Counted from the stretch's first letter, positions 16,505-25,270 are shown. The stretch: DNA of 49,551 nt from UBA3537 sp038138145 (GCA_038138145.1 JAYQDD010000010.1:1-49551), one strand, 5' to 3'. A program made the numbers and translations. Notes: generated from the sequence alone by a model not told the origin.

Positions 16505-17137
16505 TTAAGGAATGTTTAAATATTTGTGTGTTTGCAAAGAAACTTTCCATTTTGGATGCTTCATGACGTATTCTACTATATAAGGCGTTACTTTTTCGCG
16601 AACACTCCATTCTGGCTGGAGGTATAGAATACAATCTTGAGTGACTTTAGCAGCTTGTTCTTCTGCAAATTTAAAATCGTCTTTGTTGTATACAATTACT
16701 TTTAATTCATTTGCTTTTGAATATACTTCAGAAATTGGAAGTTTGCGTTTCTTTGGTGACAGACATATCCAATCCCAATCTCCAGTTAATGGATAGGCAC
16801 CAGAAGTCTCAATATGGGTTTTTAACGTTTTTTGTCTTAACAATGAAGTTAGGGGATTCATATCCCACATGAGGGGCTCACCTCCAGTAACTACAATAGT
16901 GTCGCTGAATTCTGCCGCTTGGTCCACAATTGTTTCTATCGAAGTTGGTGGGTGCAATTTTGCATCCCAACTTTCTTTTACATCGCACCAATGACAACCA
17001 ACATCGCAACCCCCAATACGAATAAAATATGCAGCAGTTCCTTTGTGGTAACCCTCACCCTGTATGGTGTAAAACGCTTCCATTAGCGGAAGCATTTTCC
17101 CAGCATCGACAAGATTTTGAATTTCAGGTTTTAACAT
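16505..17137 (-). CDS. queE: 7-carboxy-7-deazaguanine synthase (radical SAM)
   Basis: 210 residues from ATG at 17137. An in-frame TTG at 17146 is rejected because it falls inside a TAnnTTTG promoter box. It converts 6-carboxytetrahydropterin to 7-carboxy-7-deazaguanine in queuosine synthesis. The cluster-binding cysteines are Cys44, Cys48 and Cys51 in GGCDVGCHWCDVKESW, the CxxxCxxC pattern of radical SAM enzymes. TIQGEGYHKG near the N-terminus and VVTGGEPLMW are also typical. Its pathway starts from the FolE product, and folE is in the same window. The probable mRNA is leaderless. Divergent from the HerA-like gene. Confidence 0.94.
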   Translation of the reverse strand: MLKPEIQNLVDAGKMLPLMEAFYTIQGEGYHKGTAAYFIRIGGCDVGCHWCDVKESWDAKLHPPTSIETIVDQAAEFSDTIVVTGGEPLMWDMNPLTSLLRQKTLKTHIETSGAYPLTGDWDWICLSPKKRKLPISEVYSKANELKVIVYNKDDFKFAEEQAAKVTQDCILYLQPEWSVREKVTPYIVEYVMKHPKWKVSLQTHKYLNIP

Positions 17138-17143
17138 AGAATG

Positions 17144-17151
17144 CAAAAATA
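17144..17151 (-). promoter_or_regulatory. -7 box of queE abutting the start codon
   Basis: TATTTTTG on the minus strand ends 6 bases before the queE ATG. Transcription would start at or next to the ATG, implying a leaderless mRNA. Confidence 0.5.
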
Positions 17152-17211
17152 GTTTACAGATTTTTGTTTAAGTAAGAAAACTTCATTTATTTTACCCAAA
17201 CCTACTTTGTT

Positions 17212-18705
17212 ATGACATCAAAAAAAGAATTCTTCGATTATATTGTCCAAGGCAACACGTTTAAAAGCAAATCCATTACTTTAGGCGCAGCTATTCTTGA
17301 TCAAAGAACCCTAACAAATGCTTTTGTAAGAATGCCTCTAAAAACCATGAATAGACATGGCCTTATTGCAGGTGCAACGGGCACTGGAAAAACAAAAACA
17401 CTACAAGTTTTAGCCGAACAATTGAGTGAAAATGGGGTGCCAGCCGTCCTTATGGATATCAAGGGTGATTTGAGCGGATTGGCCAAACCTAGTCCTGGGC
17501 ATCCAAAAATTGATGAACGTCACAAAGCCATTGGACTGCCATTTAAACCAAAAAAATTCCCTGTTGAATTGTTTTCTATTTCTGAACAAAATGGGGTTCG
17601 CCTTAGAGCGACAATCAGTGAGTTTTGCCCTGTACTTATTTCTCGTATCCTAAATTTGACTGAAACCCAATCTGGAATTGTGGCGGTTATTTTTAAGTAT
17701 TGTGACGACCATCAACTCCCCTTGCTAGATTTAAAAGATTTCAAAGCCATGCTGAACTTTGCGACCAACGAGGGCAAAGAAAGCGTTCAAGACGAATATG
17801 GTCGTATTTCAAAAACCTCTACGGGTGCCATTTTAAGGCGTGTTGTGGCGCTTGAACAACAAGGAGCAGATTTGTTTTTTGGTGAAGAAAGTTTTGAAGT
17901 TAACGATTTTATTCGGACAACTACTGATGGACAGGGCTATATTAATATCATACGATTGGATGACGTGAAAAATCGACCAAAATTGTTCTCTACATTCATG
18001 CTTTGTTTATTGGCGGAACTTTTTGAAACCTTTCCAGAAGAAGGTGATTTGGATAAACCAAAATTAGTATTATTCATTGAAGAAGCGCACTTGATTTTCA
18101 GTGAAGCATCTAAAGAACTTCTGCATCAAATCGAATACACCATCAAACTTATTCGAAGTAAAGGTATTGGTATCTATTTTGTTACCCAAAACCCTACAGA
18201 TGTTCCAGAACAAGTTTTAGGACAATTGGGTTTAAAAATTCAACATACATTACGCGCTTTTACAGCAAAAGACCGAAAAACTATAAAATTAACAGCACAA
18301 AATTATCCTGAGACCTCCTTTTTTGATACAGAAACCGCACTTACTTCAATGGGTATTGGTGAAGCATTGGTAACCGCTTTGGACGAAAAAGGCCGACCAA
18401 CTCCACTGACTGCTACATTGATGCGTGCACCAAAAAGCCGAATGGATGTTTTAAGTCCACAAGAGCTATCAAATCTTATGGAGACCTCTCAACTTTCAGA
18501 AAAATACAATAAAACAATAGATCGAGAAAGCGCATATGAAATATTAGGTGCAAAAATCAAGAAAATAAACGCCGCCACTCCAAAGCAAAAAAGAAAACAA
18601 ACGCCTTACAAACGAAAATCGCAACGCCAAAACCCTGTAGTAAAGGTACTGACAAGCGCCACTTTTATTCGCGCTGTATTTGGAATTCTAAAAAAAGTCG
18701 TTTAG
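17212..18705 (+). CDS. HerA-like ATPase, DUF853 (YjgR) family
   Basis: 497 residues. A P-loop ATPase of the HerA/FtsK superfamily with Walker A GATGTGKT at 54-61, followed by MDIKGDLSGLAKP, and Walker B LVLFIEEAHLIF near 283-294. VTQNPTDVPEQVLGQLG is the sensor region typical of the DUF853 proteins. The C-terminal 60 residues are Lys/Arg-rich and probably bind nucleic acid or anionic surfaces. The precise role in bacteria is not established. It is not next to NurA or SIR2-like genes and lies among housekeeping genes, so a defence role is not supported. It starts a plus-strand run of five genes that ends at the VOC gene. Confidence 0.88.
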   Translation: MTSKKEFFDYIVQGNTFKSKSITLGAAILDQRTLTNAFVRMPLKTMNRHGLIAGATGTGKTKTLQVLAEQLSENGVPAVLMDIKGDLSGLAKPSPGHPKIDERHKAIGLPFKPKKFPVELFSISEQNGVRLRATISEFCPVLISRILNLTETQSGIVAVIFKYCDDHQLPLLDLKDFKAMLNFATNEGKESVQDEYGRISKTSTGAILRRVVALEQQGADLFFGEESFEVNDFIRTTTDGQGYINIIRLDDVKNRPKLFSTFMLCLLAELFETFPEEGDLDKPKLVLFIEEAHLIFSEASKELLHQIEYTIKLIRSKGIGIYFVTQNPTDVPEQVLGQLGLKIQHTLRAFTAKDRKTIKLTAQNYPETSFFDTETALTSMGIGEALVTALDEKGRPTPLTATLMRAPKSRMDVLSPQELSNLMETSQLSEKYNKTIDRESAYEILGAKIKKINAATPKQKRKQTPYKRKSQRQNPVVKVLTSATFIRAVFGILKKVV

Positions 18706-18729
18706 TATTGTACTCACTAAAAATTAACC

Positions 18730-19287
18730 ATGAAAAATTTACTAATCCCTTTTTTTGCAGCCATAATTATTTTGACCGCATGCACCACGACTCCAGATCC
18801 TTTTTTGATCACCAAACACTCTGTTGGTAAACTAAACGACTCTACACAAGTAAAGGATTTGAAACGTGTTTTTGAAGCCGATTCATTGAGTCAATTCATT
18901 GGTGGTGATGAATTTGCAGGAAATACGAATATAATTAAGGTCTTTGAAAAAGGAACACAAAAATTACTTTTGGAACTCACCCCAAAAGAAGCCCTTGATT
19001 CTTTATCTACAATACAAACTATTCGAATCATAGACAATCGATACAAAACAAAAAAAAGTCTTGACAAGCTCTGCGATTTCAGTTGCTTATCCGCTAATTA
19101 CAATATTTCAAGCGTTCAAAATACACTCAGAAACTTAATTGTTTCAGTCGATGAAATCAACGCTTACTTTACAATTGATAAAAATGAATTGCCTGAAGAT
19201 TTACGCTACGATATGAATAAAATAATTGAAGTCATTTCAATTCCTCCTACAGCAAAAATCAAAGACTTCTTTATTCAATGGTATTGA
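18730..19287 (+). CDS. Lipoprotein of unknown function
   Basis: 185 residues with a signal peptide II and lipobox LTAC (Cys18), so it is a lipid-anchored envelope protein. I do not recognise a family. The mature part is mixed alpha/beta in appearance with two more cysteines in KLCDFSCLS, close enough to pair in the periplasm. It begins 24 bases after the HerA-like gene and ends 15 bases before the hydrolase, so it is presumably in the same operon. No functional assignment is offered. Confidence 0.8.
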   Translation: MKNLLIPFFAAIIILTACTTTPDPFLITKHSVGKLNDSTQVKDLKRVFEADSLSQFIGGDEFAGNTNIIKVFEKGTQKLLLELTPKEALDSLSTIQTIRIIDNRYKTKKSLDKLCDFSCLSANYNISSVQNTLRNLIVSVDEINAYFTIDKNELPEDLRYDMNKIIEVISIPPTAKIKDFFIQWY

Positions 19288-19302
19288 TTTAAGCCAATTA
19301 GC

Positions 19303-20127
19303 ATGCAAAATTTTCTTCCAAAATTTATTGGGTTTGTTCTTAATATCATAGGGTATTTGAATTTGAAATTAGCTTCAAAATGGGCTCTGGATTTATTTTC
19401 AAGACCCCTTAAAGGACGCTATAAAACAAGCCATCCAATTTTGACATCTGCAGAGCAAAGCGTGCTTTATTTTGAGCAATTACCCATCACAACTTATATG
19501 TGGTCAGGCAAAAAAGAGACGGTATTGTTGGCACATGGATGGGAGAGTAATTCTGGACGATGGAAAAACGTAGTACATGCACTTCAAAAATCTGATTATG
19601 CCGTTGTTGGATTAGACGCACCAGCACATGGGGCTTCAGGAAGTACCCGTTTTAATGCTGTTTTGTATTCAAAATTTATTGAAGTGGTCTGCAAAAAATT
19701 TAAGCCCTCTGTTTTAATAGGCCATTCGGTAGGTGGTATGGCGATTTCCTTCTTTATGAAAAATAGCGGATACCACTTAGCGAGCAAGCTCATATTTTTG
19801 GGTGCGCCAGCTGGTTTTCCTGGAATTTTTAAAAATTATACGGATCTGATGGGGTTCAACAGTAGAGTCAGACGTGGAATTGAAGAAAGAGTTGTGCGCA
19901 AATTTGGGCAACCTTCTTCTTATTTCAATACGGCTCAATTTATGAGCAAAATTGACTGTAAAGGACTCATCATACATGATCAAAATGATCCAGTGATTCC
20001 TTACACAGACGCTTTAGAAATTCAAACTGCTTATAAAAACAGTACACTCATCACAACAAATGGCCTAGGCCATGGGCTAAAAGGAAAGCTTGTCATCCAA
20101 CATATTCTTGACTTTTTAGAGGATTAA
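19303..20127 (+). CDS. Alpha/beta hydrolase
   Basis: 274 residues, an alpha/beta-hydrolase fold protein. The nucleophile elbow is GHSVGG with Ser142, the oxyanion-side motif is AHGWESNSGRW, the acid is probably in HDQNDPVIPY and the histidine in GLGHGLKG. The N-terminal 30 residues contain a moderately hydrophobic stretch (FIGFVLNIIGYLNLKLA) that could associate with membrane. The substrate is unknown; the closest general class is small esterase or lysophospholipase-type enzymes. It sits between the lipoprotein and the pseudouridine synthase genes with gaps of 15 and 19 bases. Confidence 0.88.
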   Translation: MQNFLPKFIGFVLNIIGYLNLKLASKWALDLFSRPLKGRYKTSHPILTSAEQSVLYFEQLPITTYMWSGKKETVLLAHGWESNSGRWKNVVHALQKSDYAVVGLDAPAHGASGSTRFNAVLYSKFIEVVCKKFKPSVLIGHSVGGMAISFFMKNSGYHLASKLIFLGAPAGFPGIFKNYTDLMGFNSRVRRGIEERVVRKFGQPSSYFNTAQFMSKIDCKGLIIHDQNDPVIPYTDALEIQTAYKNSTLITTNGLGHGLKGKLVIQHILDFLED

Positions 20128-20146
20128 AGTTTTGTACCTTTACAGC

Positions 20147-20872
20147 ATGGAATCAACCCTCACCAGACTGAATAAATTCTTAAGTGAAGCCGGTTATTGT
20201 TCGCGTCGTGCTGCAGACAAACTCATAGAAGAAGGGCGAGTAACCGTCAATGGAAAACATCCTGAAATAGGAACAAAAGTCAGCCCCTCTGATGAAATTG
20301 CTGTTGACGGAACAATCATTTCAAAACGTAAAAAAGCGCATGTTTATATTGCGTTTAATAAACCTACAGGTATTGTTTGCACAACAGATACGCGTGTTGA
20401 AAAAAATAATATTATTGATTTTATTAATTATCCTTCAAGAATTTTTCCAATCGGACGGTTAGATAAAGACAGCGAAGGACTCATTCTGTTGACGGATGAT
20501 GGAGATATTGTCAATAAAATATTACGCTCAAGCAACAATCACGAAAAAGAATATATTGTCACTGTAGACAAGCCCATTTCTCAAACATTTATTGAGCGCA
20601 TGTCTAAAGGAGTACCCATTTTGGACACGACAACAAAGCCTTGTAAAGTCCAAAAACTCAGTCGAAATAGCTTTAAAATTATATTGACACAAGGGCTTAA
20701 CAGACAAATTAGACGGATGTGTGAATACCTTGGTTACGAGGTAGAATCGCTGCAACGGGTACGCATCATGAATATTCATTTGAAAAGTGCTGTGGGGCGC
20801 TACCGCAATTTGACCGCTGAAGAATTGAATACGCTAAATGAGGCCTTAAAATTTTCCAAAAAAACATGGTAA
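20147..20872 (+). CDS. rluF: 23S rRNA pseudouridine synthase, RluF-like
   Basis: 241 residues from ATG at 20147; the in-frame TTG at 20132 gives an unlikely five-residue extension. An S4 RNA-binding domain occupies about 6-60 (TRLNKFLSEAGYCSRRAADK). The catalytic aspartate is Asp106 in GRLDKDSEGLILLT. The following NNHEKEYIV segment and GLNRQIRRMCEYLGYEV fit the RluF branch, which modifies U2604 of 23S rRNA in E. coli; the exact target here is inferred. A TACCTTTA stretch, one base from TAnnTTTG, ends 4 bases before the ATG, suggesting a weak leaderless start. The VOC gene overlaps its 3' end by 7 bases. Confidence 0.9.
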   Translation: MESTLTRLNKFLSEAGYCSRRAADKLIEEGRVTVNGKHPEIGTKVSPSDEIAVDGTIISKRKKAHVYIAFNKPTGIVCTTDTRVEKNNIIDFINYPSRIFPIGRLDKDSEGLILLTDDGDIVNKILRSSNNHEKEYIVTVDKPISQTFIERMSKGVPILDTTTKPCKVQKLSRNSFKIILTQGLNRQIRRMCEYLGYEVESLQRVRIMNIHLKSAVGRYRNLTAEELNTLNEALKFSKKTW

Positions 20873-21297
20873 AACAAAACGAAATATCACCTTTTCATTT
20901 GGCGATTCCCGTTTGGAATCTTGATGAGTGCAGGCATTTTTATAAAGACGTTCTTGGTTGCGAAGAAGGTCGAAGCAGTACACATTGGACCGATTTTGAT
21001 TTATTTGGACACCAACTTGTTTTGCATTACAAACCAAAAACCTCGGAACAAAATCATACGAATGAAGTAGACGGAAAACAAGTTCCAGTCCCTCATTTTG
21101 GTGTGGTATTAGCTTGGGAAAAATTTCATGAATTTTCAAAACATCTTCAAGAAAAGGGCGTACAATTTGTCATTGAACCCTATATCCGGTTTGAAGGTGA
21201 GGTTGGCGAACAAGCCACCTTGTTTTTTTTAGATCCATCTGGAAATGCTTTAGAATTCAAAGCATTCAAAGACCCAAAACAACTTTTCGCTAAATAA
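20866..21297 (+). CDS. VOC family (glyoxalase/dioxygenase fold) protein
   Basis: 143 residues made of two beta-alpha-beta-beta-beta modules. Candidate metal ligands at the usual VOC places are His11 in FHLAIPV, a His in LVLHYK, a His in PHFGVVL and the Glu in NALEFKAF. LDPSGNALEFK is a typical VOC ending. The substrate cannot be told from sequence; such proteins include glyoxalases, dioxygenases and antibiotic-binding proteins. It overlaps the rluF stop by 7 bases, so it is translationally coupled, and it converges on folD with only 9 bases between, without a visible terminator. Confidence 0.88.
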   Translation: MVKQNEISPFHLAIPVWNLDECRHFYKDVLGCEEGRSSTHWTDFDLFGHQLVLHYKPKTSEQNHTNEVDGKQVPVPHFGVVLAWEKFHEFSKHLQEKGVQFVIEPYIRFEGEVGEQATLFFLDPSGNALEFKAFKDPKQLFAK

Positions 21298-21306
21298 TTC
21301 TCAATT

Positions 21307-22185
21307 TTAAGAACTGCTTCGCTCGCGGGCAAGTAGGGTATTTTTAAGCAACATGGCGATGGTCATTGGCCCAACTCCACCTGGTACAGGAGTAATATGA
21401 CTGGCTTTTTTTGAAACACTTTCAAAATCTACATCACCAGCAATTCTGTATCCACGTTTTTTCGATTCATCTGGAACACGTGTGATCCCAACATCAATCA
21501 CAACCGCATCTTTTTTGACCATATCGGCGGTTAAAAACTCAGGAATACCGAGCGCAGCAATAACAATATCGGCTTCTTTTGTAAGCGCTGCTAAATTGGT
21601 GGTTCGGCTATGCGCAATAGTAACAGTGGCGTTCCCCGCAGGACGTTTTTGACTCATCAAAATACTCATAGGTCGCCCTACAATATGGCTTCTTCCAATC
21701 ACAACAACGTGTTTGCCAGAGGTTGGAATGTCATAGCGCTCCAATAGTTCCATGATTCCATAAGGTGTAGCCGATATAAACGTTGGTAAATCCAAAGTGA
21801 GACGCCCCACATTCATAGGATGAAATCCATCGACATCTTTGTCGGGGTCAACAGCCATCAATACTTTTTGTTCATCAATATGTTTGGGTAAAGGCAATTG
21901 CACAATAAATCCATCTATTTCAGGATTGATGTTTAGCTCCTGGATTCGATTAAGTAGCTCATTTTCGGTTGTTTCTTCTGGAAGTTCGATGAGTGTGGAT
22001 TCAAATCCAACCAGTTGGCAAGCTTTTACTTTGGCACCGACGTAGGTCATACTAGCACCATTGGTTCCGACTAAAACAGCAGCCAAATGTGGTGTGCGCT
22101 TGTTTTGTTGTTTCATTGCTGAAACTTGAGTTGCTATTTCTTCCTTGATTTTGGCGCTTGTTTGTTTTCCGTCAAGTAATATCAT
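21307..22185 (-). CDS. folD: Bifunctional methylenetetrahydrofolate dehydrogenase/cyclohydrolase
   Basis: 292 residues, the usual FolD length. It interconverts 5,10-methylene-, 5,10-methenyl- and 10-formyl-tetrahydrofolate for purine and formyl-Met supply. The catalytic Lys52 lies in MTYVGAKVKACQLVGF with Tyr48 four residues before. The nucleotide-binding signature VVIGRSHIVGRPMS and the terminal PVPGGVGPMTIAMLL are both intact. It lies 18 bases downstream of ffh, so the two probably share a transcript. With folE and folC it makes three folate genes in this window, though they are not in one operon. Confidence 0.97.
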   Translation of the reverse strand: MILLDGKQTSAKIKEEIATQVSAMKQQNKRTPHLAAVLVGTNGASMTYVGAKVKACQLVGFESTLIELPEETTENELLNRIQELNINPEIDGFIVQLPLPKHIDEQKVLMAVDPDKDVDGFHPMNVGRLTLDLPTFISATPYGIMELLERYDIPTSGKHVVVIGRSHIVGRPMSILMSQKRPAGNATVTIAHSRTTNLAALTKEADIVIAALGIPEFLTADMVKKDAVVIDVGITRVPDESKKRGYRIAGDVDFESVSKKASHITPVPGGVGPMTIAMLLKNTLLARERSSS

Positions 22186-22203
22186 ATTGAATTGTGTGTT
22201 GCC

Positions 22204-23535
22204 TTATCGAGGCATATTTTTCATCATTTGCATCATGTTTCTGCCCTTTCCACCTTGCATCATTTTCATCATCTTACTCATTTGATTGAATTGTTTCATG
22301 AGTTTATTGACTTCTTGCACCGAAGTACCTGAGCCAAAACCAATACGTTTTTTACGGCTCGCATTGATGATTGAGGGGTTTGAACGTTCTTTTGGGGTCA
22401 TGGAATAGATAATGGCTTCTATATGTTTAAATGCATCATCATCAATATCGACATCTTTCATCATTTTTCCCATGCCTGGTATCATGCCCATGAGGTCTTT
22501 CATGTTCCCCATTTTCTTAATTTGTTGAATTTGCTTAAGAAAATCATCAAAACCAAATTGATTTTTAGCAATTTTTTTCTGAATCTTTCGTGCTTCTTGT
22601 TCGTCAAATTGTTCTTGAGCACGTTCAACCAAAGACACTACATCACCCATGCCCAAAATACGGTCGGCCATACGGGCTGGATAAAATACATCAATGGCTT
22701 CCATTTTTTCGCCTGTCCCGATAAATTTTATGGGCTTGTTGACCACAGATTTTATGGAAATAGCGGCACCACCTCGTGTGTCACCATCTAATTTTGTTAG
22801 GATAACACCATCAAAATTTAGAATGTCATTGAAGGCCTTGGCTGTATTGACTGCGTCTTGTCCCGTCATGGCATCCACCACAAACAAAGTCTCTTGTGGA
22901 CTAACGGCTTTATGGATGTTGGCAATTTCGGTCATCATTTCCTGATCGACTGCCAAACGTCCTGCGGTATCTACGATAACAACATCACAGCCATTGGATT
23001 TGGCCTCGGCAATACCTGCTTTGGCAATGGCAACGGGATCATTGTTCCCAGGGTCACTGTATACCTCTGCACCTACTTGTTCGCCAACAATATGCAATTG
23101 ATCTATGGCCGCAGGGCGATATACATCACATGCCACCAACATGGGTTTTTTGGATTTTTTGATCTTAAGAAATTGAGCTAATTTCCCCGAAAAAGTGGTT
23201 TTTCCAGATCCTTGTAACCCAGACATCAAAATCACTGATGGTTTTGCCGAAAGATTGATACCTTCTGCATCGCCACCCATAAGTTCTGTAAGTTCATCTT
23301 TTACAATTTTGACCATCAATTGGCCTGGTTGTAAAGTCGTAAGTACGTTTTGTCCAAGTGCTTTTTCCTTGACACTATTGGTGAATTCTTTAGCGATTTT
23401 ATAATTGACATCAGCGTCCAACAATGCACGACGAACTTCTTTAAGAGTTTCTGCAACATTGATCTCGGTAATGCTACCGTGGCCTTTGAGTACGTGGAGC
23501 GCTTTATCTAATTTTTCACTTAAACTATTAAACAT
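22204..23535 (-). CDS. ffh: Signal recognition particle protein Ffh
   Basis: 443 residues, the SRP54 GTPase that binds signal sequences with 4.5S RNA and targets ribosomes to FtsY at the membrane. Domain order is N (1-100), G with P-loop GLQGSGKT at 106-113, DVYRPAAIDQL, VDTAGRLAVDQ and TKLDGDTRGG, then the M domain with IPGMGKM and a Met-rich tail ending MMKNMPR. It has a -7 box at 23556-23563 and is followed by folD. Identification is firm. Confidence 0.97.
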   Translation of the reverse strand: MFNSLSEKLDKALHVLKGHGSITEINVAETLKEVRRALLDADVNYKIAKEFTNSVKEKALGQNVLTTLQPGQLMVKIVKDELTELMGGDAEGINLSAKPSVILMSGLQGSGKTTFSGKLAQFLKIKKSKKPMLVACDVYRPAAIDQLHIVGEQVGAEVYSDPGNNDPVAIAKAGIAEAKSNGCDVVIVDTAGRLAVDQEMMTEIANIHKAVSPQETLFVVDAMTGQDAVNTAKAFNDILNFDGVILTKLDGDTRGGAAISIKSVVNKPIKFIGTGEKMEAIDVFYPARMADRILGMGDVVSLVERAQEQFDEQEARKIQKKIAKNQFGFDDFLKQIQQIKKMGNMKDLMGMIPGMGKMMKDVDIDDDAFKHIEAIIYSMTPKERSNPSIINASRKKRIGFGSGTSVQEVNKLMKQFNQMSKMMKMMQGGKGRNMMQMMKNMPR

Positions 23536-23555
23536 TGGGCATAAAATTTAAGCTA

Positions 23556-23563
23556 CAAAAGTA
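23556..23563 (-). promoter_or_regulatory. -7 box of ffh
   Basis: TACTTTTG on the minus strand, 20 bases before the ffh ATG, consistent with a very short leader. Confidence 0.5.
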
Positions 23564-23637
23564 GCGAATTATTTTATTTTTTTTTGCTTAATAAGATGTT
23601 AAACCGTGAATAAAATTCAGCGTTTTTATAAAATTGA

Positions 23638-24327
23638 TTAAGGCGTAGAACTTGAAACTTGAAGTAACTTTCCGTTGTAAAACTTTTGGCCTGTTTTTGA
23701 AAATTCGAAAATATAGGTGGCCATTTCGATAGGTGTTGTGGGGGCTTTATAGCCTGGAAATGCTTCGGCCAACATCTCTGTTTGCACAGCACCAAGTGCT
23801 AGAACATTGAATGAGGGGCCTGTTTCTTTGTATTCTTCAGCCAAGAGTTCGGTGAGTGTGATTACAGCGCCTTTACTTGAACTGTAGGCCGATAATCCTG
23901 CAAATTTCATTGAGCCCTGCACACCGCCCATAGAACTGATGGTGACTACATGCCCATTGGAAGGGATAAAAGGCAAAACTCGTCTTGTCAGTTCGGCAAC
24001 ACCAAAAACATTGGTGCCATAAACGTTTTGAAATTCATCAAAAGTTGTTTCTGCAAAGGGCTTGTTGATGATCGAACCCGCATTGTTGATGAGGATGTCT
24101 ACGTGAGTCCATTCTTTTTCGATAAATGCTTCAACGCGGCTATAATCTTCTGGATTGTTTAAATCAAAAGAAAGCGCAGTAATGTTCTCATAATTCAGGT
24201 TGGACACTGGTTTTGCATTACGCGAAAGTGCCAAAACAGCATAACCCGCCTTGGAAAAGAGGTGTACAAGTTCAAAACCAATGCCACGACTTGTTCCGGT
24301 GATGATGACTGTTTTTGTGGGTTTCAT
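23638..24327 (-). CDS. Short-chain dehydrogenase/reductase
   Basis: 229 residues, classical SDR with a Rossmann fold. The cofactor motif GTSRGIG is at 11-17, NNAG at 81-84, and the catalytic set is Ser131 or Ser132, Tyr148 and Lys152 (YSSSK). Arg14 and Arg36 near the second strand hint at NADP, an inference only. The substrate is unknown. It is monocistronic by spacing: 102 bases before ffh, which has its own promoter. A TATGTTTG box ends 4 bases before its ATG, so a leaderless message is likely. Confidence 0.92.
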   Translation of the reverse strand: MKPTKTVIITGTSRGIGFELVHLFSKAGYAVLALSRNAKPVSNLNYENITALSFDLNNPEDYSRVEAFIEKEWTHVDILINNAGSIINKPFAETTFDEFQNVYGTNVFGVAELTRRVLPFIPSNGHVVTISSMGGVQGSMKFAGLSAYSSSKGAVITLTELLAEEYKETGPSFNVLALGAVQTEMLAEAFPGYKAPTTPIEMATYIFEFSKTGQKFYNGKLLQVSSSTP

Positions 24328-24331
24328 AACG

Positions 24332-24339
24332 CAAACATA
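24332..24339 (-). promoter_or_regulatory. -7 box of the SDR gene abutting the start codon
   Basis: TATGTTTG on the minus strand, only 4 bases before the ATG. If it works as a promoter the transcript starts at the AUG itself. Confidence 0.5.
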
Positions 24340-24368
24340 TTAATGATAACGAAGATACTAAACTACAT

Positions 24369-25052
24369 TCAAACCGTAGGTTTAAAATTTTGGTTTAACC
24401 GAATTTTAGAGGCATAATACAAAAGTAACAACAGCAGCACCATAAAAACCTCAAACCAAAGCACATAGTAGGGCCATTCTCCTATAACCAAAGGATTTTT
24501 TACTTGCGGTGGTTCTGCGAGGTACATATAATTACCACCAACATAAAAATTAAAAGGCATAATGATAGCCAATAGAATGTTTAGATTTATAAACGTTTTT
24601 ACCATTGATTTTTTGGAAAGCTCCATTCCATAGTTTTGCAATAGATAAATAGGTATCACCAAAATGATGGAATGACGTACATAATACTCTATATAAACAA
24701 ATTGACTTCCGTCATAACTATTCATTTGAGGGGTCAACATAGACATAACGCCTCCAATAATTCCAGTATAAAATACAAAATCGAAAAGCGCTTGTTTACG
24801 CTTTAAAAATGGCAATACAGCGCATATAATTCCAGAAATACCACAAAGATGCAGGGGCAAATCAGTTGCAGTATTCCAATCGCCTGCAAGGTAGGACCTC
24901 AACGGATTATAGAGAGAAGAAAACACCAAAACAGCACCCATAACATACAAAACGTAAGTGTTTTGTTTTTTATTTAAAAAACGACCCATAACAAGAACAG
25001 CTAGCATAAGCGCAAGTGCTATTAGGTTGTTGCGTACCCATTCATCAGACAT
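24369..25052 (-). CDS. Integral membrane protein, TIGR02206-like
   Basis: 227 residues from ATG at 25052; an in-frame TTG at 25100 would add 16 polar residues. Six to seven hydrophobic segments span nearly the whole chain. The conserved-looking core LPLHLCGISGIICAVLPF with FYTGIIGGVMSMLTP recalls the family of conserved membrane proteins called TIGR02206 (YwaF), assigned from memory. Function is unknown. A promoter pair for this strand lies at 25164-25192, interleaved with the tRNA-Val promoter on the other strand. It is followed by the SDR gene with 41 bases between. Confidence 0.8.
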   Translation of the reverse strand: MSDEWVRNNLIALALMLAVLVMGRFLNKKQNTYVLYVMGAVLVFSSLYNPLRSYLAGDWNTATDLPLHLCGISGIICAVLPFLKRKQALFDFVFYTGIIGGVMSMLTPQMNSYDGSQFVYIEYYVRHSIILVIPIYLLQNYGMELSKKSMVKTFINLNILLAIIMPFNFYVGGNYMYLAEPPQVKNPLVIGEWPYYVLWFEVFMVLLLLLLYYASKIRLNQNFKPTV

Positions 25053-25163
25053 AAATTGTATGATGTAATTGGGGTATCTTGCATTGAAAATATGTGTCAA
25101 TTGATGTTGGTTTTGGTTAATTTTTGTTGCTCCTCATAAAGTTGAAAATATAAGTGGCTAGTT

Positions 25164-25192
25164 CAAAGATATTATTATTTTTGTAATTCCAA
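25164..25192 (-). promoter_or_regulatory. Promoter of the TIGR02206-like gene
   Basis: On the minus strand TTG (25192-25190), 18 bases, then TATCTTTG (25171-25164). The leader would be about 100 bases to the ATG. Confidence 0.5.
25176..25183 (+). promoter_or_regulatory. -7 box of tRNA-Val(GAC)
   Basis: TATTTTTG, 12 bases before the tRNA 5' end. It sits between the -7 and -33 elements of the promoter on the opposite strand. Confidence 0.5.
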
Positions 25193-25195
25193 AAC

Positions 25196-25270
25196 GGGTC
25201 ATTAACTCAGTTGGTTCAGAGTGTTACCTTGACAGGGTAGAAGTCACTGGTTCGAATCCAGTATGACCCA
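25196..25270 (+). tRNA. tRNA-Val, anticodon GAC
   Basis: 75 bases fold as a full cloverleaf. The acceptor stem is GGGTCAT/ATGACCC with discriminator A, the D stem ACTC/GAGT and the anticodon stem TTACC/GGTAG. The anticodon loop is TTGACAG (anticodon GAC) and the T arm ACTGG-TTCGAAT-CCAGT. CCA is not encoded. It reads GUC and GUU valine codons. Confidence 0.95.

Noticed and set aside
17212..18705. HerA-like ATPase as part of a defence system
   Set aside because: It belongs to the DUF853 type, has no nuclease or SIR2 partner nearby, and is surrounded by ordinary genes.
20132..20146. TTG start for the pseudouridine synthase
   Set aside because: It adds five residues (MYLYS) that are promoter-like DNA; ATG at 20147 begins the S4 domain at the expected distance.
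23574..23795. A 73-codon minus-strand open frame beyond the SDR gene's 3' end
   Set aside because: It overlaps the SDR coding region in another frame and has no recognisable start signal or domain.
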